Part shown: positions 10,620 to 21,690 of the stretch, one piece after another
Layout of the letters: the number at the start of each line of letters is the position of its first letter
How positions within the stretch are numbered: the stretch's first letter is position 1
NCBI GenBank assembly: GCA_029953675.1
Contig: JAMWBK010000006.1
Coordinates: 620,001 to 684,000, forward strand
DNA from: Rhodosorus marinus
Taxonomy: Eukaryota; Rhodophyta; Stylonematophyceae; Stylonematales; Stylonemataceae
DNA: 64,000 nucleotides
Reading direction: 5' to 3'
Translations under genes and position numbers: made by a program
Notes under the pieces: generated by a model
The model's database searches: none
Told to the model about the DNA's origin: nothing
The model's input: the letters and a program-made list of their open reading frames with translations, nothing else

Positions 10620-11452
10620 CGCACCACATGCCCTGGCTACACCACATGAGATTAGCGATGGTAACTTAGACATAAGTACTAAAAGTACTTAATTAAGGAC
10701 AAACTCTACGAACAAAAATCATTCAATAAAGCTATTCACCCGCTCGTTGCACACTCTACTTACCCCCTCAAAAAACATATATCTAATTTTTATTTAGAAA
10801 TATCAATTAACTAGCAATATCTAAGGGGTAATAATCTCTCCAAAACAATTTCTATTAAAAAACTACTTTTGGCTATTCCTCGTCCATGTTAAAGGGTACT
10901 TTTTCTTAATTTGGATTGATTTTCTCTTTTCTGTCCTGTTTCCGTTAGCGGGATTGCTCGTTTAGATACACAGCCGGAAATCTTTAACCGCTGTGTGTGT
11001 ACAACACATCCGTTTCTCCTGCTCAAAATGGGATAGTGCTCAAATTATTGAGTATTTTATGAAAATTGATATATGACTCTTATGACTCTTAAGCCAAATA
11101 TACTGATTGCGTTAGATACGGTTGATATTGCACGAGCTGCAAGCTAAGAAGCTGTTGGAATGTACTAACTGGGGTGGGGGCCGAATTTCGTGTATTTGTC
11201 ACTTTTCTTGGCTTGGTGGCATTGGTTGTGGTGGTGGGGAGGATAGGGGATATTGGTTTTAGTGTTCGAAGGCCAAGGCCTATATAAGTGTGTAGATTGC
11301 GGCTAGCAGTGGGTGAGGTTGGGGGTGGGGAGTTGCAGAGTTGAGTCGACTGAAAGATGCGTTGACCGGAGGTGAGCTGAAGGTAGAAAGCGAGGGAAGT
11401 CACCTGTTTTGTGTGAGGTTTTTTTGGTCTGTGTTTTGTTTTGTATGAAAAA
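10620..11452. other. AT-rich intergenic region upstream of the dehydrogenase gene
   Basis: AT-rich sequence at about 10680-10920 without a gene, then a G-rich leader (11160-11360) before the dehydrogenase start codon. A TATA-like site is listed separately. The leader could hold a 5' UTR intron, which I cannot place. Confidence 0.4.
11281..11288 (+). promoter_or_regulatory. TATA-box candidate for the dehydrogenase gene
   Basis: TATATAAG lies 165 bases upstream of the ATG at 11453, in a G-rich surrounding. If transcription starts about 30 bases downstream, the 5' UTR would be roughly 130-140 bases. Seen in sequence; function inferred. Confidence 0.4.
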
Positions 11453-12406
11453 ATGGCTGCTGAGGCGAAGAGCGATTGGACGGCTGCGGATATTCCGGAC
11501 ATGACGGGCAAAGTTGCTGTTGTGACTGGTTCGAATATCGGGCTCGGTCTTGAGATCATTAAGCGCCTGGCTGAGCACAACGCAACGACAATTATGGCGA
11601 TCCGAACGGTGTCGAAGGGAGATAAAGCCAGGGAGGACGTGCTGAAGGAGATTGGAGCAGATAAGAAAATTGAAATCATGCCCGTGGACGTGTCGTCGCT
11701 GGAGTCTGTAAAGAAGTTTGCCGATGAGTTCAATTCAAAGTACGATCGTCTGGACGTGCTTATGGAAAATGCTGGGATTATGGCCCTAGAAACGCGTAAG
11801 GAGAGCGTAGATGGATACGAGATGCAGCTCGCTACTAACCACTTAGGCCATTTCCGTTTGACCAACGAGCTTATGCCATTATTGAAAAAGACGAAGGGCA
11901 GCCGTGTTGTAGCGCAGAGCAGTTCCGCGAACTGGTACGGGAGTTTTGACTGGGACAATTTGAATGCGACGAAGAAGTACGATCCTTGGGTGCAGTACTG
12001 TATGACCAAGCTTTGTAACGTTTTCTTTGCGAAGGAGCTCAATGCACGTGTAAAAGCCGCTGGCTTGGAGCAGCCTACAGCCTATTCTGCTCATCCAGGT
12101 CTGGTTGTCGGCCAACTTCAGGAGCAGGGAAAGCAAGGCTTTTTTGAAAAACTTTTGTATATGTTTACAACCCCTATGGCCGGGACCTACGAGACTGGTG
12201 CGCGGCCTGCGCTGTTCGCCTGTACTTCCCCTGCAGCGACACCCGGTGCCTTTTTTGGGCCCACAGGTTGGGTGCCGATTGCGAGAGATCTGGGGGGGAA
12301 ATATCCGGGTGAGGTTGCTGCCAACCAGCTTTCACTTGACGCGGCGATGAGGAAGAAACTTTGGGAGGAATCGGAAAAGCTCACCAAGGCTGAGTTCAAG
12401 ATCTGA
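11453..12406 (+). CDS. Short-chain dehydrogenase/reductase (SDR), retinol-dehydrogenase-like
   Basis: Single exon, 317 aa, start MAAEAKSDWTAADIPDMTGK. It has the full SDR signature in order: the NAD(P)-binding TGSNIGLG loop near residue 28, an NAG motif (ENAGIM) near residue 105, a catalytic Ser in the QSSSANW stretch, and the YCMTK catalytic Tyr-x3-Lys near residue 183. Length and motif order fit the retinol dehydrogenase/WW-domain oxidoreductase-like SDR branch, which reduces or oxidises lipid-type carbonyls or alcohols with NADP(H). The actual substrate cannot be told from sequence. There is no obvious transit peptide or membrane segment, so it may be cytosolic. It is intronless, unlike most neighbours. 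Confidence 0.9.
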   Translation: MAAEAKSDWTAADIPDMTGKVAVVTGSNIGLGLEIIKRLAEHNATTIMAIRTVSKGDKAREDVLKEIGADKKIEIMPVDVSSLESVKKFADEFNSKYDRLDVLMENAGIMALETRKESVDGYEMQLATNHLGHFRLTNELMPLLKKTKGSRVVAQSSSANWYGSFDWDNLNATKKYDPWVQYCMTKLCNVFFAKELNARVKAAGLEQPTAYSAHPGLVVGQLQEQGKQGFFEKLLYMFTTPMAGTYETGARPALFACTSPAATPGAFFGPTGWVPIARDLGGKYPGEVAANQLSLDAAMRKKLWEESEKLTKAEFKI

Positions 12407-12490
12407 TTGCGCCATGGAGTGGCCGTCGCCTTAGTTATTTTAGACGCCGATTTCTTCGACGATCCCGTCGACTAATAGCCCGAACCTGCC

Positions 12491-13042
12491 ATGAGCCTGA
12501 GCACAGAAACCTCAAAAGGTGCGGCTGAAAACTTCACGCCCCAACAGCCTTGTACCAAAACCAGTCGCAGTTGGGAAACTCCGGGCAAGCACGAATTGTC
12601 GATCAGAGACCAAATAAAAAGAAAAACGAAATCAAGATATACGCTTCTGCAAGCGCAGCTGATGGGAGTGCTGACCGTGTGTTTCACGACGAGCGAGGAC
12701 GTTGCAGTGAGATGTATACGTACGCGGTGGGGCGACAGTTGTTCGAGCGAGGACTTGCCGTTCCGGCTGAGGAATCCCCAACGGGGCACCGCCAAACACG
12801 AGCGTGTGCCGACGCTTTTCAAACCAAAAAAGTGCCTGTCTTGGGATACCCACCGTACTCCCTACTCCGCTCTCCTAGCCGCCTTGGTCTCCCTGCTGGT
12901 TTTCGCTAGGCTGGGTGAATCGAGTGCCCAGCTCTCGCTGGTTGACAGCCTAGCCGACTTACCCACAGGTAAATCTCACCTACTGCAACAAAAAATAGTT
13001 GCCACCGGGTGCAGGACCACCGACGTCACGGACTCGCACTGA
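12491..13042 (+). CDS. Uncertain open frame, 183 codons
   Basis: An ATG-started frame of 183 codons follows the dehydrogenase gene by 85 bases. It has a hydrophobic stretch near residue 130 (YSALLAALVSLLVFA) but no recognisable motif and an unremarkable composition. The rest of 12407-13821 holds nothing I can support; 13100-13500 is AT-rich. This frame may be chance. Confidence 0.2.
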   Translation: MSLSTETSKGAAENFTPQQPCTKTSRSWETPGKHELSIRDQIKRKTKSRYTLLQAQLMGVLTVCFTTSEDVAVRCIRTRWGDSCSSEDLPFRLRNPQRGTAKHERVPTLFKPKKCLSWDTHRTPYSALLAALVSLLVFARLGESSAQLSLVDSLADLPTGKSHLLQQKIVATGCRTTDVTDSH

Positions 13043-13821
13043 TCCACCTTCTACATTCATGCAAGCCCTACAGCCATCACCACTTGCAAAAACCTTGCAT
13101 CCATCGCACTCCAGAATCGACACCAGTTCCTAACGTCCTAAAAATATCAAAACGATACAAGTTTCCCTATTTCAACCAATATTCAATCTTGATACAGTAA
13201 ATAAGCCTACACATAACGATTAAAATAACTTAATATCGTAACCCGAAATCCTCAGCCTATTCGCTCAGCCGCCCGACCCTAATCCAATGATCTTCCCGGA
13301 TTTTATAGCCAATGAAGTCTCCATATTTCTCGTACACCCAATAAATGAGTATTTTCCCGTCGATGCTCAGATAGTTTCGAAATATTCATATATAATTGGA
13401 CTAAATCAATGGTAACTATCCAATCACCGCATATTTTGTTATTGTCTCCAATTAAAACTTATGATTGGTATCAGCCGTATTGAGAATATTATGAATATTT
13501 TGGATTTATTTATTGTGTAAGGGAGAACGGCCCGAAAAGGGATTTCTCCGGACGGAACTCGCTACTTTGGGATGGTCAATGGACGACTGCCACAGGAGCT
13601 GTTGAGTTGTAGTCAGAGGTTATATTAAGGAGGGGGGGTCGCTATTCTCGAGCGAGATCGAGGAGGACTGCGCAGTTTTGCTCGGGTATCAAAATGAAGA
13701 TGGTAAGGTGGCGAAATCCGCGAATTGAGGAAGGAGACTGGTGGGGGTGTTCTTGATGTGGGTGGGGTGGGCGGTTTAACTGCAGGTTTTGTTTTTTGAG
13801 GTTTGAGAACCGGCTGCCGGG

Positions 13822-14250
13822 ATGAAGGAGGAGGTGGTCAAGTCGATCGTGACGGATATCGTTGTGGATGAGAACGTGGAGGAGGAGCTCTTGGCCGATG
13901 CGGATGGATTTGAAGACAAGATGGGCGGGTTAAAGCTCTGCGAGAACTGCGGCAGGAACCTGTTGGTTGGCACCGGCATCAGTGTCCAAGGGGCGTACTG
14001 CAGTGATGACTGCTTCTGGAGCGCGCAGCTGGATACGACCGGGTCAAGGATGAAGAAAGAGAAGCGCAGGGCGAATCTCAGAGCTTTGAAGAGGCCAGAC
14101 AAGGGCAGGATCGTCCGGGCATCAACGAACGCGAAAGACGCCGAAAGGTCACCGAGCGTCAATGAGGGGAACAACGCTATGTATGTATACTGGCAGAAGA
14201 ACCTCTCGAGCTACGCCAGTAAACGGCTGAACTGTAACGCGCCCGTATGA
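13822..14250 (+). CDS. Small FLZ/TRASH-like zinc-finger protein, 142 aa
   Basis: Single open frame starting MKEEVVKSIVTDIVVDEN. Residues 40-70 contain a C-x2-C ... C-x3-C pattern (CENCGRN, then GAYCSDDCFWSAQL) with 16 residues between the pairs. This is a treble-clef type site similar to the plant FLZ domain (C-x2-C ... FCSEEC) and to TRASH fingers. In plants FLZ proteins act as adaptors of the SnRK1 kinase; whether that holds here is unknown. A Lys/Arg-rich segment follows the finger (MKKEKRRANLRALKRPDK), perhaps a nuclear localisation signal. The N-terminus is acidic. A 5' exon upstream cannot be excluded. The finger is clear; the family is uncertain. Confidence 0.6.
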   Translation: MKEEVVKSIVTDIVVDENVEEELLADADGFEDKMGGLKLCENCGRNLLVGTGISVQGAYCSDDCFWSAQLDTTGSRMKKEKRRANLRALKRPDKGRIVRASTNAKDAERSPSVNEGNNAMYVYWQKNLSSYASKRLNCNAPV

Positions 14251-14811
14251 AGCGCATTTCAAATTCTAGACGATACCTGTGTCCATGGACTAGGGTTATA
14301 TCTCCCACAGACGGGAGAAGAGGATGTACATTTGGGTTTGGATTGACATAGGAAGCTTCATACGGAGAGCATGCCCCAAACCCTCCTCTTCTTAGGTAGC
14401 TCACTGTACAGGCTAGGTAGCTCGTATAACCTATTGAAAAATATATATAAATAAAGTGATTTCTATTCAAGCCTCGCGCTCTCGGCTCCATAATTCACAT
14501 GCGGCACTGAACTGAAAACCCAAGGCAAGTAGATAGCACTCAGACCAAGTCTGGCATTCCAATGACAATGGGATTGTTGTAGAGCAGCGGGACTAGTACT
14601 ACTGCGCCACCTACAACGTCGGCCCAGACCCGAGTTTGTGTGCTTGACATATATCTACCTCGATTGGCTTGCCTAGAAAGGAGGTATCCAGCGAAGTAAA
14701 GTAGAGAATCGGATTGGTAAAGGATGTGGGGGGGCCCATAACTCCGCTGAGTCTTACTTGATAGAGCGCTTTTGCGGACGCACACACACTAGGGATCGAT
14801 TGGTCAAGTCA
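14251..14811. other. Intergenic, no gene seen
   Basis: Region between the zinc-finger gene and ALG2, both on the plus strand. It should hold the ALG2 promoter. No clear TATA box or repeat was noticed apart from a short TATATATAAATAAA run near 14440, which could serve as polyadenylation context for the upstream gene. Confidence 0.4.
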
Positions 14812-16471
14812 ATGGCTAAGACCAAGATCAAAGTCGCGTTTGTACATCCTGACCTGGGACTTGGAGGAGCGGAGAGGCTGATTGTGGATTCCGCAGTTGG
14901 GTTAAAGGAGCTAGGCCATGAAGCGAGTATCTACACGGCTCATTATGATGAGAATAGAAGGTTTCCGGAGGTATCATCAATAAATGTCCATGTTGTTGGA
15001 GGATTCATACCGCGAACTCTAGCTGGTAAATTTAAGGTGAGGAACGCATCCGAGGGATCTCTTCCTCAGTCAACACCGAGCACAAAGCAATCATTGCTCA
15101 TCGAGGTTTGCTTCTTCCCGGTGATCCTCTTGAACACGTTGAAACAGGCGCTGTTGACCTCGATTCAGTGCATGTACATAGCAATCTACCTGTGTTTCTT
15201 GTGTCCTTACTCCTTCGATGTAGCCGTCTGCGATATTGTATCTCTACCGAACGTGATATTCTGGCTCTTCCGCAAGCCTGTTGTATTTTACTGCCATTTT
15301 CCTGACAAGCTTCTTGTGAGGACCCTCCAAGCCGACGCCCAGGGACATGGTAGAACGTCTCCGTCTCCAGTCCTTCAGTTGTACAGATTCGCAGTGGATT
15401 TTCTCGAAGAGTACTCAATGAGATTTGCAAGCGTATGTTTTCTTCGACGTCTTTGAAGATTTTGAACGAGGTGTGGACTCCTCATTCTAACCATCTGCTG
15501 CCATTGTCATCAGGTCATACTAGTGAACAGCAGCTTCACAGCGTCAATGTTTAAGGAAGCGTTCAAGTCGCTTCGGTCAGTGCCGATGGTGGTTCATCCG
15601 TCAGTTCAAATTGCGGAGGAGGACAGTGTCTATGCTGACGACTTGCAACCAGACGAGCTCATCGTATTGTCCCTGAACAGATACGAGAGGAAAAAGAGCG
15701 TTGAAATAGCTATCGAGGCTCTCGCAAAAGTGAAAGATTTGATTCCCAACACCACATTTGCGAATGTGAAACTCGTCATCGCCGGTGGATGGGACGCGCG
15801 TTTAGCAGAAAACAGAGAGTACGAACTTGAGCTTCAGGAAATGGCCAACAGATTGTACGGAAAAAGCACGAAAGCTCTGATTTTGATTTTGAGTACTGCG
15901 CTCTCTTGTTTATCCACACACTAAAAGTCTTGGGCTGTTCTGGTCTCCAGGTCTGTGCGGAGCAAAGTCATTTTCAAGAGGAACGTTTCCGATTCTGAAA
16001 GACGCGATTTGATGCGAAAGTGTACCTGTCTCTTATACACTCCTCCAGAGGAACATTTTGGAATCGTACCGCTTGAAGCCATGGCTGCGAGTCGCGCGGT
16101 TATTGCCTGTAGCTCTGGTGGTCCGCTTGAGACTATTGAAGAGGGTGTGAGTGGATTCCTCTGCGAAGCTTCGGGGGAGGTATGTCTTGAGCAACTTCAT
16201 TTCGACCGCAAGGTTCACACTAAAGCAGCGCGTATCGCTTGTGGTTCAGGCGTTTGCAAATCAGTTGAGAATTCTACTCTTGGACCAGCGTCGAGCCAGG
16301 CAGATGGGCGAAAACGGACTAAAACGCGTGGAGGCATTGTTCAGTAGAAAGGCTTTCTCCGAAAAGTTTGAAGCCGCGCTCATGAGAGCGCTTGCTATGA
16401 GTCATCGTGATTTCCGGGAGGCAGTCGCCAGCTCATCGCCAGGATCAGACAGCAAGCACAAGATCACATGA
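14812..16471 (+). CDS. ALG2: ALG2, alpha-1,3/1,6-mannosyltransferase of N-glycan precursor synthesis
   Basis: Five exons: 14812-15036, 15148-15432, 15514-15854, 15951-16179 and 16250-16471, phase-consistent, about 433 aa (human ALG2 is 416). The N-terminus has [19 protein letters not shown], the ALG2/GT4 donor-site loop. The middle has [11 protein letters not shown] and [10 protein letters not shown], then [20 protein letters not shown]. The C-terminal nucleotide-sugar domain has the [13 protein letters not shown] block and [12 protein letters not shown] with the E-x7-E motif of GT4 enzymes. ALG2 adds the second and third mannoses to Man1GlcNAc2-PP-dolichol on the cytosolic face of the ER. 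The second exon ([15 protein letters not shown]) is the expected hydrophobic membrane-associated segment. The first acceptor was chosen because it gives the spacing of the human protein. The start ATG places the conserved HPDLG block near residue 13. Confidence 0.93.
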
Positions 16472-16708
16472 ACGGGAATGCGATTGTTTGTATGGACTAA
16501 GAGTCAATTTATGTTATCCGCAGCGAAACGCGTCGAGTTTGTGCTAGGCATCTGTTGAGGTCTCCCTGAAGATGAAGTTTGGAAGATGCGTTGTGAACAG
16601 GAAGTGCAGGCCGAATTGCTGTTGTGAACCAGCTCACGAACTCATGTAAGCAGCCGGGCGTGCTAAGAGACATTGAGATCTGACCTGCTAGCCACTTGAC
16701 AGTGAACC

Positions 16709-17570
16709 TTACCTCGCAACCGCTTCCCGTGGGAAGGAAGCAGAATCCGATTCCTCCGAATGAGCCTTGCTGACTGGATCCGAACCTTCAGATGTTCTCC
16801 AAGCGATGTAGCCGACAGGGAGGATAAGCGCAAGGAGGGCCCTTTTCGGCATACGCTCAAACGCCGTTCTGATCGCCAAGATCGTTTGATTTATGTGGCA
16901 ATTTTGGGGTTTTGGGGTAGCAAGTTCAGTATTCAGGCCCGCAAGTTGTTGACCAGAGCGCATAGGTGACAGGTGGTTGCCAGAAAGTATACCTTATACA
17001 ACGTGAGCCCACAGTAGTACAAGATATAACAATACCTCCAGCCAAAGCTGCGTTGACCGCATCTCCAGAAGCACTCAGTCGATCCAAAAGGCATTCAATT
17101 CCTTGATCTACGGGAACCAACATGATCAGAGAGCTCATCCGTTCAGACTCGTCGCGGGCGAAAGGAAAACAGGGCATCGCGAGGGTATTTCTTTCATACA
17201 TGCCCCTACAATAGCAGCAAAAGAGCCTGCAGAACGCGCCATCTATAGAATGACGTTGCAGACTATGCATCAGCGGCAAGCTCAACGCAAACGAGAGGCA
17301 CATGTCCTCCATATTCAGTGGTTAGATGCTTACTGACAGGCTGATGGTACGAGCGACCTGAAAACCAGCTCCTCTGGACTCAGCGGAGAAGAGGCCCCAA
17401 CTCAGACCCCCTAAAGGGAAAAGCACAAGCCTCAATCGTTAGCGAATGGAAGTAAATCGGAAGACTCGATGTTTTCCAGTCAACATGCGCTACGTACATA
17501 CGGAGCCACGAGTCACTCCGTCGGCCAGACGCGTTCCGCAGTCTGGGGTTCTTGTGGACATGCGCGCTGT
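16709..17570 (-). CDS. Tim17/Tim22/Tim23 (PRAT) family membrane protein, 5' end not resolved
   Basis: Minus-strand exons, phase-consistent: up to about 17570-17502 (start unclear), 17410-17334, 17242-17200 (43 nt), 17107-16993 and 16868-16709. The joined product runs LRGLSWGLFSAESRG, ARSAGSFAAIVGAYQGIECL, LDRLSASGDAVNAALAGGI, then FERMPKRALLALILPVGYIA and a Ser/Glu-rich end. The pattern G-x-Y-x-G-x-E-C ... D-x-x-N-x-x-x-A-G-G-I is that of the PRAT domain, which forms four-helix channels or translocase subunits in mitochondrial, plastid or peroxisomal membranes. Which subfamily is not clear. The initiation codon and any exon upstream of 17570 could not be placed. The 43-nt exon rests on frame and motif continuity across two GT-AG junctions. 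Confidence 0.5.
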
Positions 17571-20500
17571 TCTTCTCTTCAAAACCCAATTGTCTCTTTC
17601 ATAGGTCTGATCAGCCCGTGAATGGCTTACACGTCTTATCTCTCATCGAACGGACACAATGGGCATCCTCCTTGAAGACTCTCGCAAAACACAGAACTGA
17701 TCCTTCTCGTGTAGGTAGTAAACTGCTGCGCAAGAACCACCGATCACTTCCCAACACGTTTCTGACATACTCCATTGATCGGCGCGTTTGCCGTTTTCGG
17801 CCAGACCGTGGATGGGGCAGCCCCAATTGAGGAGAGCAGCACTAAGAGGACGGAGGATTCTGAAGGATACAGATAGGGCATCCTATCATTCCTACCAACT
17901 CTCCACTGTTGCAGTTTGTTTTTGCGGGAGTTATCTCCATGCGAAGATATTGCTACGGTGATACCCACTGACTGCGAGAGAATTTACCGAACATCTAGAT
18001 CCATATGTCGACACGTTGAACCCCATCGTGCGTCGTAGGTGGGAACAAGAATAGCATCTCTCTGGCTGAATTATATCGGCATCTTCAACTCCATAACTAT
18101 TGTAACGACCAAACACAGCCAGCTAGCTATATGCATCCAGTGCATGTATTAACCACGGGCACAGGACTTACTGATGGTGGGATTTGTGGAGAGTAAGGAT
18201 TGTTTTTGAACTCTTTAAACCTCCGTTGTGGGGAGCCAACATTGATACGTGAGTTTTGTGTAGGCCCTAGTTGGAGCAATCAACATGCGGAACGGTCCCG
18301 AGGATATAGTGAAGACTTTCTGCCATCGATCTCAGATTTTCTCTAAAGCTTCCACTCAACCTGCAAATAACATCATGAAAAACCCGTTCCCATCTTGATC
18401 TTAGACTCGCAATAGGTCAGGACGAAGAAACCAGGTCAGGTACCACCAAGCAAGAGTCGGGGCTGCAATGGCAACAAGTTTCTCTGTCGCTGCAGAAGCT
18501 GCCTACGAATAGTTTACGACCGCCTTTATTCCTTGGAAAGCAAAGGTGGTTGTAGCCCCTGTACAAATTAGAAACCCGCGCCAGGGCTTTACCAGCTTCC
18601 GAGTACGAGAACCTTGCGGGTTCGATCTTAGCCGATCTGATCTTCGCTTGGCGCATAGGTTGCGAAACCACAACCAAGGAGTGAGTTACTGTATTCAGTG
18701 TCAATTGCTTTTGTGGTTATTGAAACAAAGGGCTCGCCAAGATCGCAGGGTGAGACCGCCTGCAGACGGGTCCACGTGCATAATTCAGAACGCACCGAGC
18801 AACATACTTCAGTAGTTTTAAGCTTCTCCCTACACCACCTCCAAGCAATCATTCAAAAGTGCACCACGGCATCCAGCCCACGAAAAACGTAATGGCGCTG
18901 TGGAACCTACTCATCATCATCCGCGGCGGTATAGGCCTTGAGAACCAGTGAATCCGTGCACTGAAGTTGCTCTTAAATTCACCCCACAGGTAGCTTGGAT
19001 GGCAGACCCGATTAAAATTCCATAAAAGACAACCCCTTGTCCATGCATGAAGTATTGTTCCCTTTCATCGCCTGACCCACACAAACGAATTTTTTGCCGT
19101 ATTTTCGACTATCAGTACCCCCAGCTCAGTATGACCGTCAATCTTTCACCCCAACACAGTAGCAAAAGTTTCATTGGACAATGCCTTCAAAAGCCAATAT
19201 TTATAGACTTTGATTGGTTGAACGCGACCGCAGTTTTTCCACAACCAAAAACGAAGAATATTCTCAGGAATTAAATCTTCCTTTTTGGTATGGTTTTGGA
19301 GGGGGGGGGGGGTTCCACCACCGCAGGACGGGTTGCACCACTCTGAGGCTTTCACTTGCAAGCGCTCAGAACAGACGATAAATAATTTCAATTCATATAT
19401 ATTCATGGAATGCCGTCCTACAGACAATTTAGAAGGTAATAGCGCCAAAAACATATGAAAAATAGAGCCCAAGAGGGCTTCTATTTGTTTTCTGTTCCGT
19501 ACTGAAATCCTCGAATTAGTCTTCTCATCCAAAACAAATAGACTAAACAATCAGGCCCATGACGAAAGTGGGCGGAACCCAGAGGCTTGGCTTGGAAAAC
19601 ATAGGTGAAAATGTGACCCCCCCCCCCTGCTTTTCCTTTTTACAATTTTCATGGCACAATATGCAAATAATATTTGGAAATACAATATATAATGATTGGA
19701 GACGTAATTTGGTTTGTAACCTCAAATGCAAGCTGGAAGGATGCTACGAATTCCTCTTTTTTTTGGGGGGGGGGGGTGGTTGTTGGGATTAGAAAGTTAG
19801 GTTTCAGTTTCTTGGGCTCGAATAGCAATTCGAGGCAGAGAAATTTATAGTTTGCGTTTGGTTTGCTCTGAAAGATGGTTGTACGTATAGCCAATGAAAT
19901 AGTGACAAATAGAAAAAAGGGGCTATTTCGGTTCTGCAGACACGAACCGGCGCTTCGAATTATGGACACCTCTCAAAATTACTTTTTTTTCCCGCTTGTT
20001 GTATATTTGTTTGAAGTTTATCAGAGGGGGGGTCGTATTGAAAGAAAGATGTTCCGTCCACGTGGAAAGCAATTGAAATATTTCAAAAGCATTGATATCT
20101 GGTTAACGGGTGATGATATATGGGGTCCCATCAAGACACCCTACCCTGTAGGGTGTCTTGTCCCTATGACAAGCAATACCTTTTGAAGAGACTTGTACGA
20201 AAGTCGTTGGTTAAAGAAAGTCCTCTTGCTGCGAAAATTTGACCAAACGCTGTCACATGGTTGTCCCTGTAGGCAGCCGAGGGGTGGGTTAAGAAACCTT
20301 TTGCCTTTTTTTAGAAAATGATAAGTATAGTTAATACATTTTTAGAGAGCACTGCTCTTAGTGACTCTTTGTCTTCAGCAATAAAAAGTAATCGAGTTTG
20401 CCTTCTCAAAATATTTCGAAAATCCTTCCTTTTTTCGACATTTTTTTCAACAAAAAGGACGGTCGGTCCTCCCCCGAAACCCCTCGTCCTCTCGGATTCC

Positions 20501-21690
20501 CCCTCCCTCCCCTTCCGTTCAAACAAGCCGAAAATACATGTCTACGTGGAAGCAACCAAGTAGCAAAAATTAGCTTAAGACGGAAAGTTACCATCTGCTT
20601 CCAGGTCCCTTACGATTCTTGTGAAGAAATGATTCTCGTAGATATTCAAAAACGCTCACTCTTTTGGTTAAGGACAACCCCTAGGAAACTTGATGGAGTT
20701 CATAGCGATTCACCATTTTTACGTTTGCCGTTTCTAAAATGGAAGGTAGTGCGTTCCAATAATACGGACCACGGCGGGACTCATACTTTTGCAACCATTT
20801 AGCCCTCTAGATACTTTTTAAAATGAAAGAAGTGGTACCACCCTCGTCTTTCAATTGTATTCAGTCCCCTGGAAACCCGAAAACTGCAAGGCACAAGTAA
20901 AAGGGAAGGAAAAACGTATCCATGTTTTCTAAAACTCCTGGGACGGTTTAGCGTCTAAACTTGCAGAAAGCGCTAGCCTTAGAAGGGGGGTAGATGAACT
21001 AAGCAACCAAAAACGCGTACGACGAAGTTTAATAGCAATACAACGGCCGGGGATGGATACTCAACCTTTCCCCTTATTATGTGAAAATAGTAAAAGATAT
21101 ATTGAAAAATAGTGACTTTGCGGTACCCCTCGTGTCAAGCAAGACAATACTCCCCCTCTTTAGGATTAGCTAGGAATGGGCTTTGTACGTCTTCCAAGGG
21201 GTGAACAATATTAACGTTCATATCGGGTGGGGTAGTAGTAGTCCGATCATTGCCCTAGATCTGTTGGCTGGGGCCCACCCGTACAAGCCTACCTGTTGTA
21301 CACTGTGCGATGTACTGATATTTACGATATATGCTGTAATTATTGGATTATTATTCGTCGGACAATCACAGTATACGAAAAAGGCTTTCTCCAGACCCCC
21401 TAAGATATGCATTCACCACCAGCGCGCAAATATTTCTAAAGCCCCTGGTGACGGGTAAAGATGAAGCAGAAAATTGGCATATTGAGCAAAAGAGTAGATG
21501 TGAGGGTGGGTATTTTGTTCTTGCTTTGTTTTTATTTCGCTTTGCAGTTTTGCTGTTATAATTTCGATGGAAAAGGGTGGGTTATTCTTAAGCGTATTTA
21601 GGTCTAGTCGAAATGTGTGAGGATGCGTGTGGTAACAGATATGTGCGAAACGACGTTTTATAAGAGCAGCAAACGGATGAACTGGAGTCA
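17571..21690. other. 4.1-kb gene-poor, AT-rich region
   Basis: No supported gene. Open frames are short, occur on both strands and lack motifs. From about 19 kb on, the DNA is AT-rich and punctuated by long homopolymers: 12 G at 19301-19312, 11 C at 19617-19627, 12 G at 19765-19776 and a G-rich run near 20022-20030. It also holds the hairpin at 20132-20160. The character suggests decayed repeats or transposons. The last 250 bases may include the promoter of the gene starting at 21691. Confidence 0.5.
20132..20160. repeat. Perfect 13-bp inverted repeat with 3-base loop
   Basis: CAAGACACCCTAC, then CCT, then GTAGGGTGTCTTG: every base of the 13-bp arms pairs. It lies in gene-poor DNA, so it is not an obvious transcription terminator. 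It may be part of a small transposon or a stem-forming RNA. Confidence 0.8.

Noticed and set aside
15037-15147. Earlier acceptors (15069, 15087, 15105) for ALG2 intron 1
   Set aside because: All keep frame, but they add residues absent from ALG2. The acceptor at 15147 gives the expected spacing to FDVAVCD.
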